The notes below the pieces were generated by a model. It did not search any database and was not told the DNA's origin. It saw only the letters and a program-made list of their open reading frames with translations. Position numbers and translations under genes: made by a program. Shown piece after piece: positions 1 to 6,560 of a stretch of DNA of 19,193 nt (the first letter of the stretch is position 1; every line of letters starts with the position of its first letter). Origin of the DNA: Candidatus Pacearchaeota archaeon (GTDB taxonomy: Archaea; Nanobdellota; Nanobdellia; Pacearchaeales; GW2011-AR1); assembly GCA_002688335.1 (NCBI GenBank), contig NZCQ01000009.1:1-19193 (forward strand). Reading direction: 5' to 3'.

Positions 1-63
1 TAATGGTCCACCTAACGAGTATAGGTTTGGTATGAGGATAACAGAATGGATTAGCTAGGCTTC

Positions 64-76
64 TGCCCGAAGGGCA
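64..76 (+). other. small hairpin upstream of first gene
   Basis: TGCCC and GGGCA are perfectly complementary around a GAA loop. It lies about 30 nt before the first start codon, so it would be in the 5' leader if transcription starts upstream. Five base pairs is short and the role is unknown. Confidence 0.35.
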
Positions 77-84
77 TTATCTTG

Positions 85-108
85 AAGGTATTATGTAAGG
101 TATTATGT
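85..108 (+). repeat. 12-bp tandem duplication of a ribosome-binding/start segment
   Basis: AAGGTATTATGT occurs twice in direct succession (85-96 and 97-108). Each unit carries an AAGG Shine-Dalgarno-like tract and an ATG. In the first unit the ATG is followed at once by TAA, while the second ATG (105) opens the downstream gene. The two ATGs are in the same frame. Confidence 0.8.
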
Positions 109-488
109 GTGGAGCTGTGAAAGATAGAGACCCCGAGGATCTTACTGTTGCTCTTATGAAAGCAAAACAAGATGGGACAGCATCAGACGCCGAACTCAAT
201 TTAGGTTATGTAATTGCCGATGGTTTGAGAATGACGGCGAGACCAAGAGCATCCGCTTGGGAAGAGGACTTCCAGGTTAGTGTACCTATTGACTTAAGCC
301 AAGAAAGAATAGAAGGATGGATTGATGCCTATTATTATTTTCAAGGTCTTAGAAGGACTAGCTCTCAAATGGGAAGTCCTATCTATGAGGGCCGTAATCA
401 AAAGATCTGGGCTAATCTGAGTTATCACCCTCGAGATAGCAGTGGTGATGGACTCTTACTAGTAACGGTTAAGGATAAAGGCAAGTAA
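105..488 (+). CDS. hypothetical protein, 127 aa
   Basis: I do not recognise this protein. It is soluble, with no membrane segment or signal peptide, and has a mixed alpha/beta look: a basic patch near residues 40-50 and a W-x-D-A-Y-Y-Y-F segment near residues 72-79. The ATG at 105 is chosen because an AAGG tract sits just upstream and the in-frame ATG 12 nt earlier is closed at once by TAA. Its base composition looks somewhat richer in GC than its neighbours and it lies beside a decayed transposase, so it may be an accessory gene. A 9-bp hairpin follows the stop. No function can be assigned. Confidence 0.6.
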   Translation: MCGAVKDRDPEDLTVALMKAKQDGTASDAELNLGYVIADGLRMTARPRASAWEEDFQVSVPIDLSQERIEGWIDAYYYFQGLRRTSSQMGSPIYEGRNQKIWANLSYHPRDSSGDGLLLVTVKDKGK

Positions 489-511
489 TCCATCGAGATT
501 ATTCGTAAGCT

Positions 512-533
512 ACTGTGGGCTAAAGCCCACAGT
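512..533. other. perfect 9-bp stem-loop between gene end and tnpA remnant
   Basis: ACTGTGGGC and GCCCACAGT pair perfectly across a TAAA tetraloop. It follows the stop at 488 by 24 nt and could act as a 3'-end structure, although no strong T-run follows. It also lies about 60 bp past the 3' end of the decayed tnpA on the other strand, where IS200/IS605 elements carry their right-end recognition hairpin, so it may be an old element end. Confidence 0.55.
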
Positions 534-590
534 GTTTAAGAACCAAATTCAAGACGTTTCCTTTGATTTAGTAGCTTAATATGGTCTACT

Positions 591-937
591 TTAATAATTT
601 TCCAGTGTTATACCTTGATCTTCTATATATTTCTTCATAGTTTCTGTACTGACTGCTCTAGCGCTTCTGTAGAAATGCCCTTCGTTCTGGAATTTCTTAC
701 CGTAAGATTTTGCTCTTATTGGATACCAAGGGTGTTTTCTTGTTTTGTAAGATCTGTAACCTTTTATCTGCCTAATCAATTTTGTCTCTCTCACAGATTT
801 GATAACTTCTCAAGAATAAACGCTGGAGTTAGTTCCCTTACATCTGGATCACGGAAAATGTCTTGTCTATAGGTGGGAGTGAGTTGTATATGGAAGCTGC
901 TCTCTGCAACTGCATGTGAAATCTCCACTAATTTCAT
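591..937 (-). pseudogene. tnpA: decayed IS200/IS605-family TnpA transposase
   Basis: Two broken pieces on the minus strand match the two ends of a Y1 transposase. The N-terminal piece starts at the ATG at 937 behind a GGGGGAG ribosome-binding tract. It has the beta-strand motif F-H-I-Q-L-T-P-T-Y-R followed by an arginine-rich helix, and stops at 791. The C-terminal piece (794-591, shifted frame) has G-K-K-F-Q-N-E-G-H-F-Y-R-S and S-T-E-T-M-K-K-Y-I-E, the usual site of the catalytic tyrosine. The stretch between them, which should carry the metal-binding HUH motif, is missing, so the enzyme cannot work. Intact TnpA is roughly 130-155 aa. No TnpB is visible nearby. Confidence 0.75.
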
Positions 938-947
938 CTCCCCCTTT

Positions 948-960
948 AACTTCCAAAGTT
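948..960. other. small palindrome upstream of tnpA remnant
   Basis: AACTT and AAGTT pair around CCA. It lies just before the tnpA start and might be the relic of the left-end hairpin of the IS200-like element. The stem is only 5 bp, so this is weak. The rest of 998-1165 shows no gene or clear motif. Confidence 0.25.
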
Positions 961-1168
961 TTATTAAGAATGACTCAGCCACTCTTATTTTTACCACATT
1001 CCCTGAGAGTTAAAGCATAGTCCTCTTTGATTAATATTTCTGGAAATAGATCCCAACCATCTAGGATTCCGCTCCCCCTTAGAATAAATAGTTTTTAATA
1101 AGGCGCATAAATGTGTCTGTACCTGAAAAGTTTGCGTTAACTAGTGACGTTAATCTTAAAGATTAGTA

Positions 1169-1180
1169 ATATTTAAAAAC
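1169..1180 (+). promoter_or_regulatory. TATA-type promoter of sec61-beta/NAC operon
   Basis: ATATTTAAAAAC is centred about 26 nt before the ATG at 1201, the spacing expected for a leaderless archaeal transcript. Confidence 0.55.
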
Positions 1181-1200
1181 ACTTTAAACCTATCGAGATC

Positions 1201-1365
1201 ATGGTAGATAATAAAATAAATATGCCGACTAGTTTCGGTGGATTGATGAGGTATAACGAGGAATATGAAAGCCCGTTTAAACTTAGTCCTACTCAAGTTG
1301 TTGGATTTATCATTGTGATAGTCGCCTTTGTTGCTATATTAAAAATATTTTGGCCGATTGTTTAA
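1201..1365 (+). CDS. secG: preprotein translocase subunit Sec61-beta (SecG), 54 aa
   Basis: Small tail-anchored subunit of the archaeal SecYE-beta protein-conducting channel. The N-terminal cytosolic part has the family signature M-P-T-S-F-G-G-L-M-R-Y (residues 8-18), then a basic/polar stretch K-L-S-P-T-Q. A single membrane helix spans about residues 33-52 and ends two residues before the C-terminus. The 54-aa length is typical for the family. The ATG at 1201 sits about 26 nt after a TATA box with no Shine-Dalgarno, so it is probably leaderless. The stop lies 1 nt before the ATG of the NAC gene, giving an operon that joins nascent-chain handling to membrane insertion. Confidence 0.9.
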   Translation: MVDNKINMPTSFGGLMRYNEEYESPFKLSPTQVVGFIIVIVAFVAILKIFWPIV

Positions 1366-1366
1366 G

Positions 1367-1714
1367 ATGTTACCTGGACTAAATCCTAAGAAAATGCAAG
1401 CGATGATGAAGCAGCTTGGGATGTCTCAGGAAGAGATTGATGCGAAGAGGGTTGTTATTGAGACTGAAGGAAAGAATATTGTGATTAATAATCCTCAGAT
1501 TGTTAAGATTAATATGCAAGGGCAAGAGAATTTTCAGATATCTGGAGATGTTTCTGAAGGTGATGATGAAGATGAAGAGATTCAGGAAGAAGATAAGACT
1601 GAAGAAGATATTAAGACTCTAATGGAGAAGGCTCATTGTTTGGAAGAAGAAGCGAGATTAGCTTTGGAGAAGGCTAGTGGCGATTTGACTGAGGCACTTA
1701 TCTCTTTAGGCTAA
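1367..1714 (+). CDS. nac: nascent polypeptide-associated complex protein (NAC-alpha), 115 aa
   Basis: Archaeal NAC is a homodimeric chaperone that binds emerging chains at the ribosome exit. The N-terminus M-L-P-G-L-N-P-K-K-M is the family hallmark. A beta-sandwich NAC domain follows (about residues 25-65, with I-V-I-N-N-P-Q-I-V-K-I), then a very acidic linker (about 68-82) and a C-terminal UBA domain (about 80-115, ending in A-L-E-K-A-S-G-D-L-T-E-A-L). I chose the ATG at 1367, 1 nt after the Sec61-beta stop. A TTG at 1358 would add three residues and overlap that gene. The 3' end overlaps the convergent PIN gene by 9 nt. Confidence 0.93.
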   Translation: MLPGLNPKKMQAMMKQLGMSQEEIDAKRVVIETEGKNIVINNPQIVKINMQGQENFQISGDVSEGDDEDEEIQEEDKTEEDIKTLMEKAHCLEEEARLALEKASGDLTEALISLG

Positions 1715-2125
1715 TAAAATATCTAAAACTTCTGACGGATTCTCTACTTTATTAGGTAATGTTTTCTTTAGTCCTTTATCCCCAGAAAAAATCTTACAAT
1801 CTAGTTTGAGGGATAATGCAACGTAAGGGGCATCTTTATCATGCGGAGCTTTTTCGATTGCTTCATCAAGTTTGTCTTCAAATGTTTCGGTTGGCATTAA
1901 ATTTATCTGGTTTTTAATTAATGAAAATACATGTGAAAGCTCTTCTTTAGAAAAATCTGTGATTTTCAATACCTTATCGAATCTTCTTCCTATTTCAGTA
2001 AATAAATATTCACTGGATATAAATTCGAATCTTTTGAAGATATCATTTAACTCAAAAACCCTTAATGGTTTACCCTTTCTTATTAATGAAGAGAAAACTA
2101 CATTAGCGTCTACCACCCTTAGCAT
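1706..2125 (-). CDS. PIN-domain ribonuclease toxin, 139 aa
   Basis: Predicted metal-dependent RNase of a VapC-like toxin-antitoxin pair. The expected acidic residues are all visible: D6 in V-V-D-A-N-V, E44 in L-F-T-E-I, D96/D98 in H-D-K-D-A-P-Y-V-A-L-S-L and D116 in F-S-G-D-K-G-L, so it looks catalytically complete. It starts 23 nt inside the end of the upstream gene (2103-2348), which implies coupled translation and supports that gene as antitoxin. Its 3' end overlaps the end of NAC by 9 nt in convergent orientation, so transcription of either gene would run antisense to the other's end. The cellular target is unknown. Confidence 0.83.
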   Translation of the reverse strand: MLRVVDANVVFSSLIRKGKPLRVFELNDIFKRFEFISSEYLFTEIGRRFDKVLKITDFSKEELSHVFSLIKNQINLMPTETFEDKLDEAIEKAPHDKDAPYVALSLKLDCKIFSGDKGLKKTLPNKVENPSEVLDILLA

Positions 2126-2348
2126 CTAGATTATCCCTCATTTTCTCATATATAGATAGACTTACCTCATTTGCTAATTTCTCTGCTTGCTCTTCTGTCA
2201 TCTTAGATTTATTCACTATATTATCTATCTCTTGCATCTCATTTAATTTCTCTCTTAGATATTTGGAAAATAACAACTGCCATTTCTCGTTTGAGATATT
2301 TCCAAATTCTTCTCTCATATCTTGAGGAACCTCTACTATTATTGCCAT
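2103..2348 (-). CDS. probable antitoxin partner of PIN toxin, 81 aa
   Basis: Small charged helical protein overlapping the start of the PIN gene by 23 nt. The N-terminus M-A-I-I-V-E-V-P-Q-D-M looks like a beta-strand entering a helix, as in ribbon-helix-helix or VapB-type antitoxins. The C-terminal half (K-M-T-E-E-Q-A-E-K-L-A-N-E-V) is a long amphipathic helix suited to wrapping a toxin. I do not recognise a named family; the antitoxin role comes from context. A TATA-like box 27 nt before the ATG suggests a leaderless transcript for the pair. Confidence 0.7.
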   Translation of the reverse strand: MAIIVEVPQDMREEFGNISNEKWQLLFSKYLREKLNEMQEIDNIVNKSKMTEEQAEKLANEVSLSIYEKMRDNLDAKGGRR

Positions 2349-2370
2349 GTGATAAACAATATTAAGAGTT

Positions 2371-2380
2371 ATTTAAGTTT
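2371..2380 (-). promoter_or_regulatory. TATA-like promoter of PIN toxin-antitoxin operon
   Basis: On the minus strand AAACTTAAAT is centred about 27 nt before the ATG at 2348, consistent with a leaderless start. Confidence 0.45.
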
Positions 2381-2458
2381 TTTGTTTGTCAACATTTAAA
2401 AAATATTAAATCTTATAATTATATAAGTGAAATAAACCTAGGGGTGATGTAATTGGGA

Positions 2459-2608
2459 ATGATTGTTGAAGATTATTTAGAAAGCAGGCTTGAATTAAAC
2501 GATGAGATGAAGGATAGGTTAAAAGAACTTGAGGGTATGAAGAAAGAAGATATGTTTTCTAGTGATGAAGCTTTACAATATTTGAGGAAGATTAAGGGTG
2601 AGAGCTAG
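2459..2608 (+). CDS. small hypothetical protein, 49 aa (possible orphan antitoxin)
   Basis: Short open frame rich in Glu, Lys, Asp and Met, predicted wholly helical (M-I-V-E-D-Y-L-E-S-R-L then M-K-D-R-L-K-E-L-E). A GGGGTGATG Shine-Dalgarno-like tract precedes it and AT-rich promoter-like sequence lies near 2411-2430. The start could be the TTG at 2453 (51 aa), which has better spacing to that tract. An ATG at 2447 in the same frame is followed directly by TAA. The length and charge resemble small antitoxins, but no toxin gene follows, so a function is not assigned. Confidence 0.55.
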   Translation: MIVEDYLESRLELNDEMKDRLKELEGMKKEDMFSSDEALQYLRKIKGES

Positions 2609-2708
2609 TGGTTTTGAGATGGTTTATTTATGTCTGATTTTGGATTTGATTAGATATCATTTATTCTGAATTTTCTGAGGATTTACTTTCAGCATAGAAT
2701 CTCAAATT

Positions 2709-2918
2709 CTACCATAAATTTACTAGGGGATGATCAGCTAGACCAATAGGAGTTCCATGACTACACAATACATCTAAGTCGAAGTTAATTCCTTGATTAA
2801 ACCATAATTGTTTAGCATAAGATTTCAAAAAAGATTTTGATTGGCCATATGCCTGAGAATTATTGTCTAAAATTTCAAATATCTTCTTTATTTCACTTTG
2901 GGGAATACCCTGTAGCTT
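2709..2918 (-). pseudogene. coding remnant, possibly a third copy of the paralog family
   Basis: A 69-codon stretch without a start reads like real protein (I-K-K-I-F-E-I-L-D-N-N, then L-W-F-N-Q-G-I-N-F-D-L-D-V-L). It lies just downstream of the two paralogs on the same strand. Its N-Q-G-I-N-F-D-L-D segment resembles the C-terminal R-N-A-G-I-L-I-D-E-L-D and E-E-Q-G-I-T-V-D-D-L-N segments of those proteins. It may be the tail of a decayed third copy, or a lost C-terminal extension of the adjacent gene. The similarity is short. Apart from this and the G-rich tract, 2609-2967 shows nothing. Confidence 0.35.
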
Positions 2919-2932
2919 GCTGCGGAACGAAT

Positions 2933-2960
2933 GGGGTGGGTGGTGGGTGGTTGATTTTGG
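2933..2960 (+). other. G-rich tract, weak quadruplex candidate
   Basis: Three GGG-or-longer runs are separated by 1-5 nt and a fourth follows after 11 nt, in a genome otherwise poor in G runs. On the minus strand it lies directly after two consecutive stop codons (TAA TAA) of the upstream paralog. An intramolecular quadruplex is possible but the last loop is long. Confidence 0.3.
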
Positions 2961-2967
2961 GTTCTTA

Positions 2968-3738
2968 TTATAGTTTTCTATATCCCAAAGCAGCGTCTAT
3001 CTTTCGAATAGTTTTTTGAGGATCTCTTAATCCAAGACTCGTGATATAATTAGTTAATATGGGTCGAATAGATTCCTCATCAAAATCAAGTTCGTCAATT
3101 AAAATCCCTGCGTTTCTACATTGATCAGTTAGTAATTGGTGAAGACACGATAGCCCCGCAGTGTAAGAATTAAAATCTGGTAAGCCGTCTCTCGGAGCAG
3201 AAGAATATCCCCTCATTGCATTAGCTGCCTCAGTATTGGTCACAAGTTTAGTAGTCTCACGTATACGGTGATATGCTCCTTCGTACTCAGATTCATCAAA
3301 AGGATCAACAATTCCAAATTCTCCAAGTCGTATTCTTGTCTGTATTACTTTTAATGCAGGATTGTTGTTGCAATAATGTCCTGCCTCCTCTGGGTTCTGT
3401 GCACATATTTCTTCCCACCGTTGATGCTTTCCTTCAAAATAATCTGGCAAGGAACTAAACTTCTTACCTAGTTTCTTTTTATAAGGTTCTAAATCTAACA
3501 TTAATGTATCCATTCCGGGGCTATCTAACCCTTCTAAATAATTCATGAACCAATTACCCAAAGTCACAGGGGCACATGTACCCTTCTTCAAATACATAAG
3601 TGACCGCATTCTACTAGATCTATCAAGATCTCCTGTAGGCTGATCATAAAATGGAAATGTTGATCCAGTTTCATGCTCTTTCTCTGGATTTCCAACCATA
3701 ACTTCAAGTTTTTCCTTGTAACTTTTTTCAGGAGTCAT
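2968..3738 (-). CDS. hypothetical protein, paralog B of a tandem pair, 256 aa
   Basis: Unrecognised soluble protein, clearly related to the upstream gene (3728-4546). Shared features are the N-terminus M-T-x-E-x-x-Y-K-E-x-L-E-x-x-V-G, a G-H-Y/F motif, and a central block I-x-x-R-I-x-L-G-E-x-G-I-x-D-P-x-D-x-x-E-Y-E-x-A (about residues 132-155). Both also have a C-terminal G-I-x-[IV]-D-x-L-[DN] motif. It has no membrane segment or signal. The ATG at 3738 lies 11 nt inside the upstream gene, so translation is probably coupled. A tandem duplication is the simplest origin. The neighbouring divergent regulator at 4677 may control the pair. Confidence 0.72.
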   Translation of the reverse strand: MTPEKSYKEKLEVMVGNPEKEHETGSTFPFYDQPTGDLDRSSRMRSLMYLKKGTCAPVTLGNWFMNYLEGLDSPGMDTLMLDLEPYKKKLGKKFSSLPDYFEGKHQRWEEICAQNPEEAGHYCNNNPALKVIQTRIRLGEFGIVDPFDESEYEGAYHRIRETTKLVTNTEAANAMRGYSSAPRDGLPDFNSYTAGLSCLHQLLTDQCRNAGILIDELDFDEESIRPILTNYITSLGLRDPQKTIRKIDAALGYRKL

Positions 3739-4546
3739 TTCTTATTCCCCCTTCATACTCATGCCCGATCGCTTCCTTGAATGGAGTAGTATATTCAGTT
3801 GGATCATGCCCCCAACCAGAATATTGTTTCTCCATATGGGCTAAAACTAACTCACGTACCCTTGGAACATCGATATTAAGATCATCAACAGTTATGCCCT
3901 GTTCTTCGAAATTTCTAAAATGAGCTTCAATATGATTTAGATGTCCTTCATGTACTTGTGCATAATACGCTTGTATAGATTCCTTTTCACTTTTACAGAG
4001 AGGAGAATCCGGATTAGTGTAACCACAAACTGCCCTACATTCCCCATTTACTGCTGCAATAACAGATTTTTGTAACCAATTATGTGCTTGCTCATACTCA
4101 CAATCATCAATTGGATCTATGATTCCAAGTTCTCCAAGATTTATCCTAATGTTAATCTCCCTTACACGATCAGTAACAAAATGTCCACATTGTCCGGGCT
4201 CATCTCCCTTACTCAATGCATCCCAATGTTCAAAATAAGATCTAAAAATGTCATCCAAATTACGATAATTCTTCTCATCTACAATCCAATTTTTGTAGGG
4301 GGCAATATCTTCTCTAAACTGAGCTATTTTGGAATCATCTCCTGCAAGGACACTAAGTTGTGAGGTAACGTGTTCTAATTGATACCTCCAACCCGCCGCT
4401 AGTTTACTTCCCCCCATATCTTTTTCAAGAATTTCAAACATAGAGTCATATATACTATCAAATCCATGAATACCCTCTGAAGTCTTGCCAATTTTCGCTC
4501 CAACTATCTTTTCCAATCTTTCCTTGTAGTTTATTTCTTTAGTCAT
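3728..4546 (-). CDS. hypothetical protein, paralog A of a tandem pair, 272 aa
   Basis: First gene of the pair. It shares the block I-x-x-R-I-x-L-G-E-x-G-I-x-D-P-x-D-x-x-E-Y-E-x-A-H and the N-terminal Y-K-E-x-L-E-x-x-V-G motif with its neighbour. It is acidic, tryptophan- and cysteine-containing and predicted mostly helical, with no transmembrane stretch. No enzyme motif is recognised. It is transcribed away from the TrmB-type gene at 4677, with a 130-bp shared upstream region that holds an inverted repeat. A TATA-like AAATAAATATAAG lies about 30 nt before its ATG. Confidence 0.72.
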   Translation of the reverse strand: MTKEINYKERLEKIVGAKIGKTSEGIHGFDSIYDSMFEILEKDMGGSKLAAGWRYQLEHVTSQLSVLAGDDSKIAQFREDIAPYKNWIVDEKNYRNLDDIFRSYFEHWDALSKGDEPGQCGHFVTDRVREINIRINLGELGIIDPIDDCEYEQAHNWLQKSVIAAVNGECRAVCGYTNPDSPLCKSEKESIQAYYAQVHEGHLNHIEAHFRNFEEQGITVDDLNIDVPRVRELVLAHMEKQYSGWGHDPTEYTTPFKEAIGHEYEGGIRNDS

Positions 4547-4619
4547 TTTCTATATCCTATTTTTCTTATATTTATTTAACTTAATAGTAACAACAATATT
4601 GACTATATAACTGTTCACT

Positions 4620-4633
4620 CTCCATAAACGGAG
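4620..4633. promoter_or_regulatory. CTCC-N6-GGAG inverted repeat, putative TrmB-type operator
   Basis: CTCC and GGAG are separated by 6 nt, 14 nt before the TATA box of the downstream regulator. The same CTCC-N6-GGAG arrangement occurs at 14449-14462, next to the promoter of the second TrmB-type gene. Autoregulation is inferred. Confidence 0.4.
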
Positions 4634-4646
4634 GAGTAAAAGAAAG

Positions 4647-4656
4647 GCTTAAATAG
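4647..4656 (+). promoter_or_regulatory. TATA box of TrmB-type regulator
   Basis: GCTTAAATAG preceded by a purine-rich AGAAAG (BRE-like) is centred about 25 nt before the ATG at 4677; leaderless. Confidence 0.6.
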
Positions 4657-4676
4657 ATAGGCAAATTAATAATAAC

Positions 4677-5393
4677 ATGGATACGAAGATACTTGAAGAT
4701 CTGGGATTTACAAACGCTGAGATAAAAGTATATTTGGCTCTCCTTGAACTTGGTAAGAGTACTGTGGGACCGATTATTGAAAAGTCTGGACTTCAGAGTT
4801 CAGTTGTTCATACAACTATACATAAACTTGCTGCAAAAGGGTTTGTTTCTTCTGTAAAAGAAGGCCAGAGAAATCATTATAGTGCTAGTAATCCTAAAAA
4901 TATATCTAACTATATTGATGATAAGAAGAAAGAATTTGAAGAATTGTTGCCTTTTTTGTTGACTAAACAAGCTAAAGCTAAGGATAAATCGGAGGTTACA
5001 ACATTTCGTGGGATTAAGGGAATTCGAGAATTGTTATTTGAATTGCTTGAAGCTAGAGGCAAGGAACATCATACATTTGGATCGTCAAAAGAATCCTTAA
5101 TGATGGGAGATGCATTTTGGGTGAATTATCATAAAAGAAGGGCTGATAAAAATATAAAAGCTAGTTTGCTTTTTAATGAATCTCTTAAGAAGTGGACTAA
5201 TGTGAATAAGTACCCGAAAGCTCAATATAAGTTTACTAGCTCTGGGTTTGAACCTTTAACAGAAACTATTATTAGGAATGATAAGATTGGAATTATTTTG
5301 TGGATAGATATTCCCATTGGTATTTTGATACATAGTAAAGAAGCTGCAGAGAGCTATGATAAGTTTTGGAAATTGATGTGGGATAATAATTAG
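4677..5393 (+). CDS. TrmB-family transcriptional regulator, 238 aa
   Basis: The N-terminal winged helix-turn-helix (residues 1-70, L-G-F-T-N-A-E-I-K-V-Y-L-A-L-L-E-L-G) is the TrmB signature. It is followed by a coiled-coil linker (about 75-105). The C-terminal effector-like domain carries T-F-R-G-I-K-G-I-R-E-L-L and ends near E-S-Y-D-K-F-W-K-L-M-W. TrmB proteins usually sense sugars or other small molecules; this one has the short effector domain common in uncharacterised archaeal members. It is divergent from the unknown paralog pair, which is its most likely target besides itself. The ATG at 4677 fits the TATA spacing. Confidence 0.83.
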   Translation: MDTKILEDLGFTNAEIKVYLALLELGKSTVGPIIEKSGLQSSVVHTTIHKLAAKGFVSSVKEGQRNHYSASNPKNISNYIDDKKKEFEELLPFLLTKQAKAKDKSEVTTFRGIKGIRELLFELLEARGKEHHTFGSSKESLMMGDAFWVNYHKRRADKNIKASLLFNESLKKWTNVNKYPKAQYKFTSSGFEPLTETIIRNDKIGIILWIDIPIGILIHSKEAAESYDKFWKLMWDNN

Positions 5394-5436
5394 AATCCAT
5401 ACAAATTCTTATTAATATTCTAGTATTTGTTATTTA

Positions 5437-5904
5437 ATGGAAAAATATCAGCAGCATTTACAGGATGCTATTAAGTCTCTTAAACTTGCAGATCATATGA
5501 CTTATGTGACTTTTCCTTTGATAAATGAATATAGACTTTTGTTAAAGATATTTGATGAGATCTACAAATCTGTGATAAATAATGTTAACGCAGTTCTTTG
5601 TTATGAGTATCTTTATAAGAGAATTAGGTTGTATGATAACTCTGAGGATAATCTTCAGACTTTCTCAGATAGATGCGCTAAGAATTATTCTTTGTCTAAT
5701 GAACAGATAAAAAAGATATTGGAAATTATAGATTTGAATAAAAAGCATAAGAAGAGTGCAATGGAGTTTGTTAAGAAGGAGAAGGTTGTTATAATGTCTG
5801 AGGGTTTAGGTGTTAAGACGATAGATTTGTATCTGATTAAAGAATACCTTTTAGTAGCTAAAGAATTTCTGGTCTGTGTCAGTAAGAAAGTTGCTGATAA
5901 GTAA
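5437..5904 (+). CDS. helical hypothetical protein, first of a related pair, 155 aa
   Basis: All-helical soluble protein with no known catalytic motif. The segment L-A-D-H-M-T-Y-V-T-F-P-L-I-N-E near residues 17-31 matches S-A-D-H-L-L-Y-V-S-M-K-Y-T-K-T in the next gene (6037-6492), so the two are likely distant paralogs. Their size and helix layout recall small helical bundles such as HEPN-like proteins, but the R-x4-6-H nuclease motif is not seen. The ATG directly follows an AT-rich stretch without Shine-Dalgarno, suggesting a leaderless transcript. Function is unknown. Confidence 0.7.
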   Translation: MEKYQQHLQDAIKSLKLADHMTYVTFPLINEYRLLLKIFDEIYKSVINNVNAVLCYEYLYKRIRLYDNSEDNLQTFSDRCAKNYSLSNEQIKKILEIIDLNKKHKKSAMEFVKKEKVVIMSEGLGVKTIDLYLIKEYLLVAKEFLVCVSKKVADK

Positions 5905-5955
5905 GATGTTTTAATTTTTGTAAATAATTAACAATAGTTGAGAATCTCGTAAACA

Positions 5956-5965
5956 TTTATATATA
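5956..5965 (+). promoter_or_regulatory. TATA box for second helical-pair gene
   Basis: TTTATATATA lies about 75 nt before the ATG at 6037, predicting a leader of about 50 nt that includes the 5972-5988 hairpin. This differs from the mostly leaderless neighbours. Confidence 0.5.
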
Positions 5966-5971
5966 ACTAAT

Positions 5972-5988
5972 TCGTTCGGAGTGAACGA
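5972..5988 (+). other. stem-loop in 5' leader
   Basis: TCGTTC and GAACGA pair perfectly around GGAGT. The loop itself contains GGAG, a Shine-Dalgarno-like core, though it is too far from the ATG to serve that gene directly. Confidence 0.35.
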
Positions 5989-6036
5989 TCTTCTGGGTTT
6001 TTGGAGCGATTCTGAGATATCTGGAAGGATATTATA

Positions 6037-6492
6037 ATGCCAGAAGTGTTAGAGAAAATATTAAAGGAAAAAATAAGTGCAGATCATCTTCTTTACGTTA
6101 GTATGAAGTATACAAAAACATGTGATGTGATGATTAATCTTATCAAGAGATGGAAGATAATGATGGATTATGCTTTTGATGGTTTGCTTGATAAGGCTAA
6201 AAAAAAGAAATTAATTAAGAAAATTCCTGATGCTCCTAAATTGAAGATAGATCTTGTTCAGGAAGTTTTTGAGAAATATCCTGAAGTTATGGAGGCTTTG
6301 GATGAGTATCAAATGTTTAAGTTGATTGATGTTTTACAAAAAACAAAAGAGAGTGAGTTTAGGAAAGGAGTTTGTTTGACAGTTACTTATAAATGGAAGG
6401 AAATTGCTATTAATCTGGATAAGTTGAAAGAATATGCAGAGATTATGGATAAGTTTATTGCTTTTACTAAAAAATATCTGACTGAGAAGTGA
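6037..6492 (+). CDS. helical hypothetical protein, second of a related pair, 151 aa
   Basis: Lys-rich helical protein sharing S-A-D-H-L-L-Y-V-S near its N-terminus with the preceding gene, and of almost the same length. It contains K-A-K-K-K-K-L-I-K-K in the middle and K-Y-P-E-V-M-E-A-L-D-E-Y just after, and has no membrane segment. Unlike its partner it has a leader and a good Shine-Dalgarno (GGAAGGAT, about 9 nt before the ATG). A promoter lies between the two, so they are neighbours but not strictly one operon. No function is recognised; heterodimer formation is possible. Confidence 0.7.
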   Translation: MPEVLEKILKEKISADHLLYVSMKYTKTCDVMINLIKRWKIMMDYAFDGLLDKAKKKKLIKKIPDAPKLKIDLVQEVFEKYPEVMEALDEYQMFKLIDVLQKTKESEFRKGVCLTVTYKWKEIAINLDKLKEYAEIMDKFIAFTKKYLTEK

Positions 6493-6560
6493 GATGTGCT
6501 GATGTTAAAAATTTGATACTTGATTGGCTCTATCTGAGATGCTTAGTTATCTTATATCTG

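Noticed and set aside
615..872. 85-aa plus-strand frame
   Set aside because: Antisense to the tnpA remnant, which has recognisable protein motifs.
2837..3019. 60-aa plus-strand frame
   Set aside because: Antisense to the paralog and its remnant, with no protein-like features.
5978..5982. GGAG in the hairpin loop as ribosome-binding site for the 6037 gene
   Set aside because: It is 55 nt from the ATG; GGAAGGAT at about 6020-6027 is the better site.
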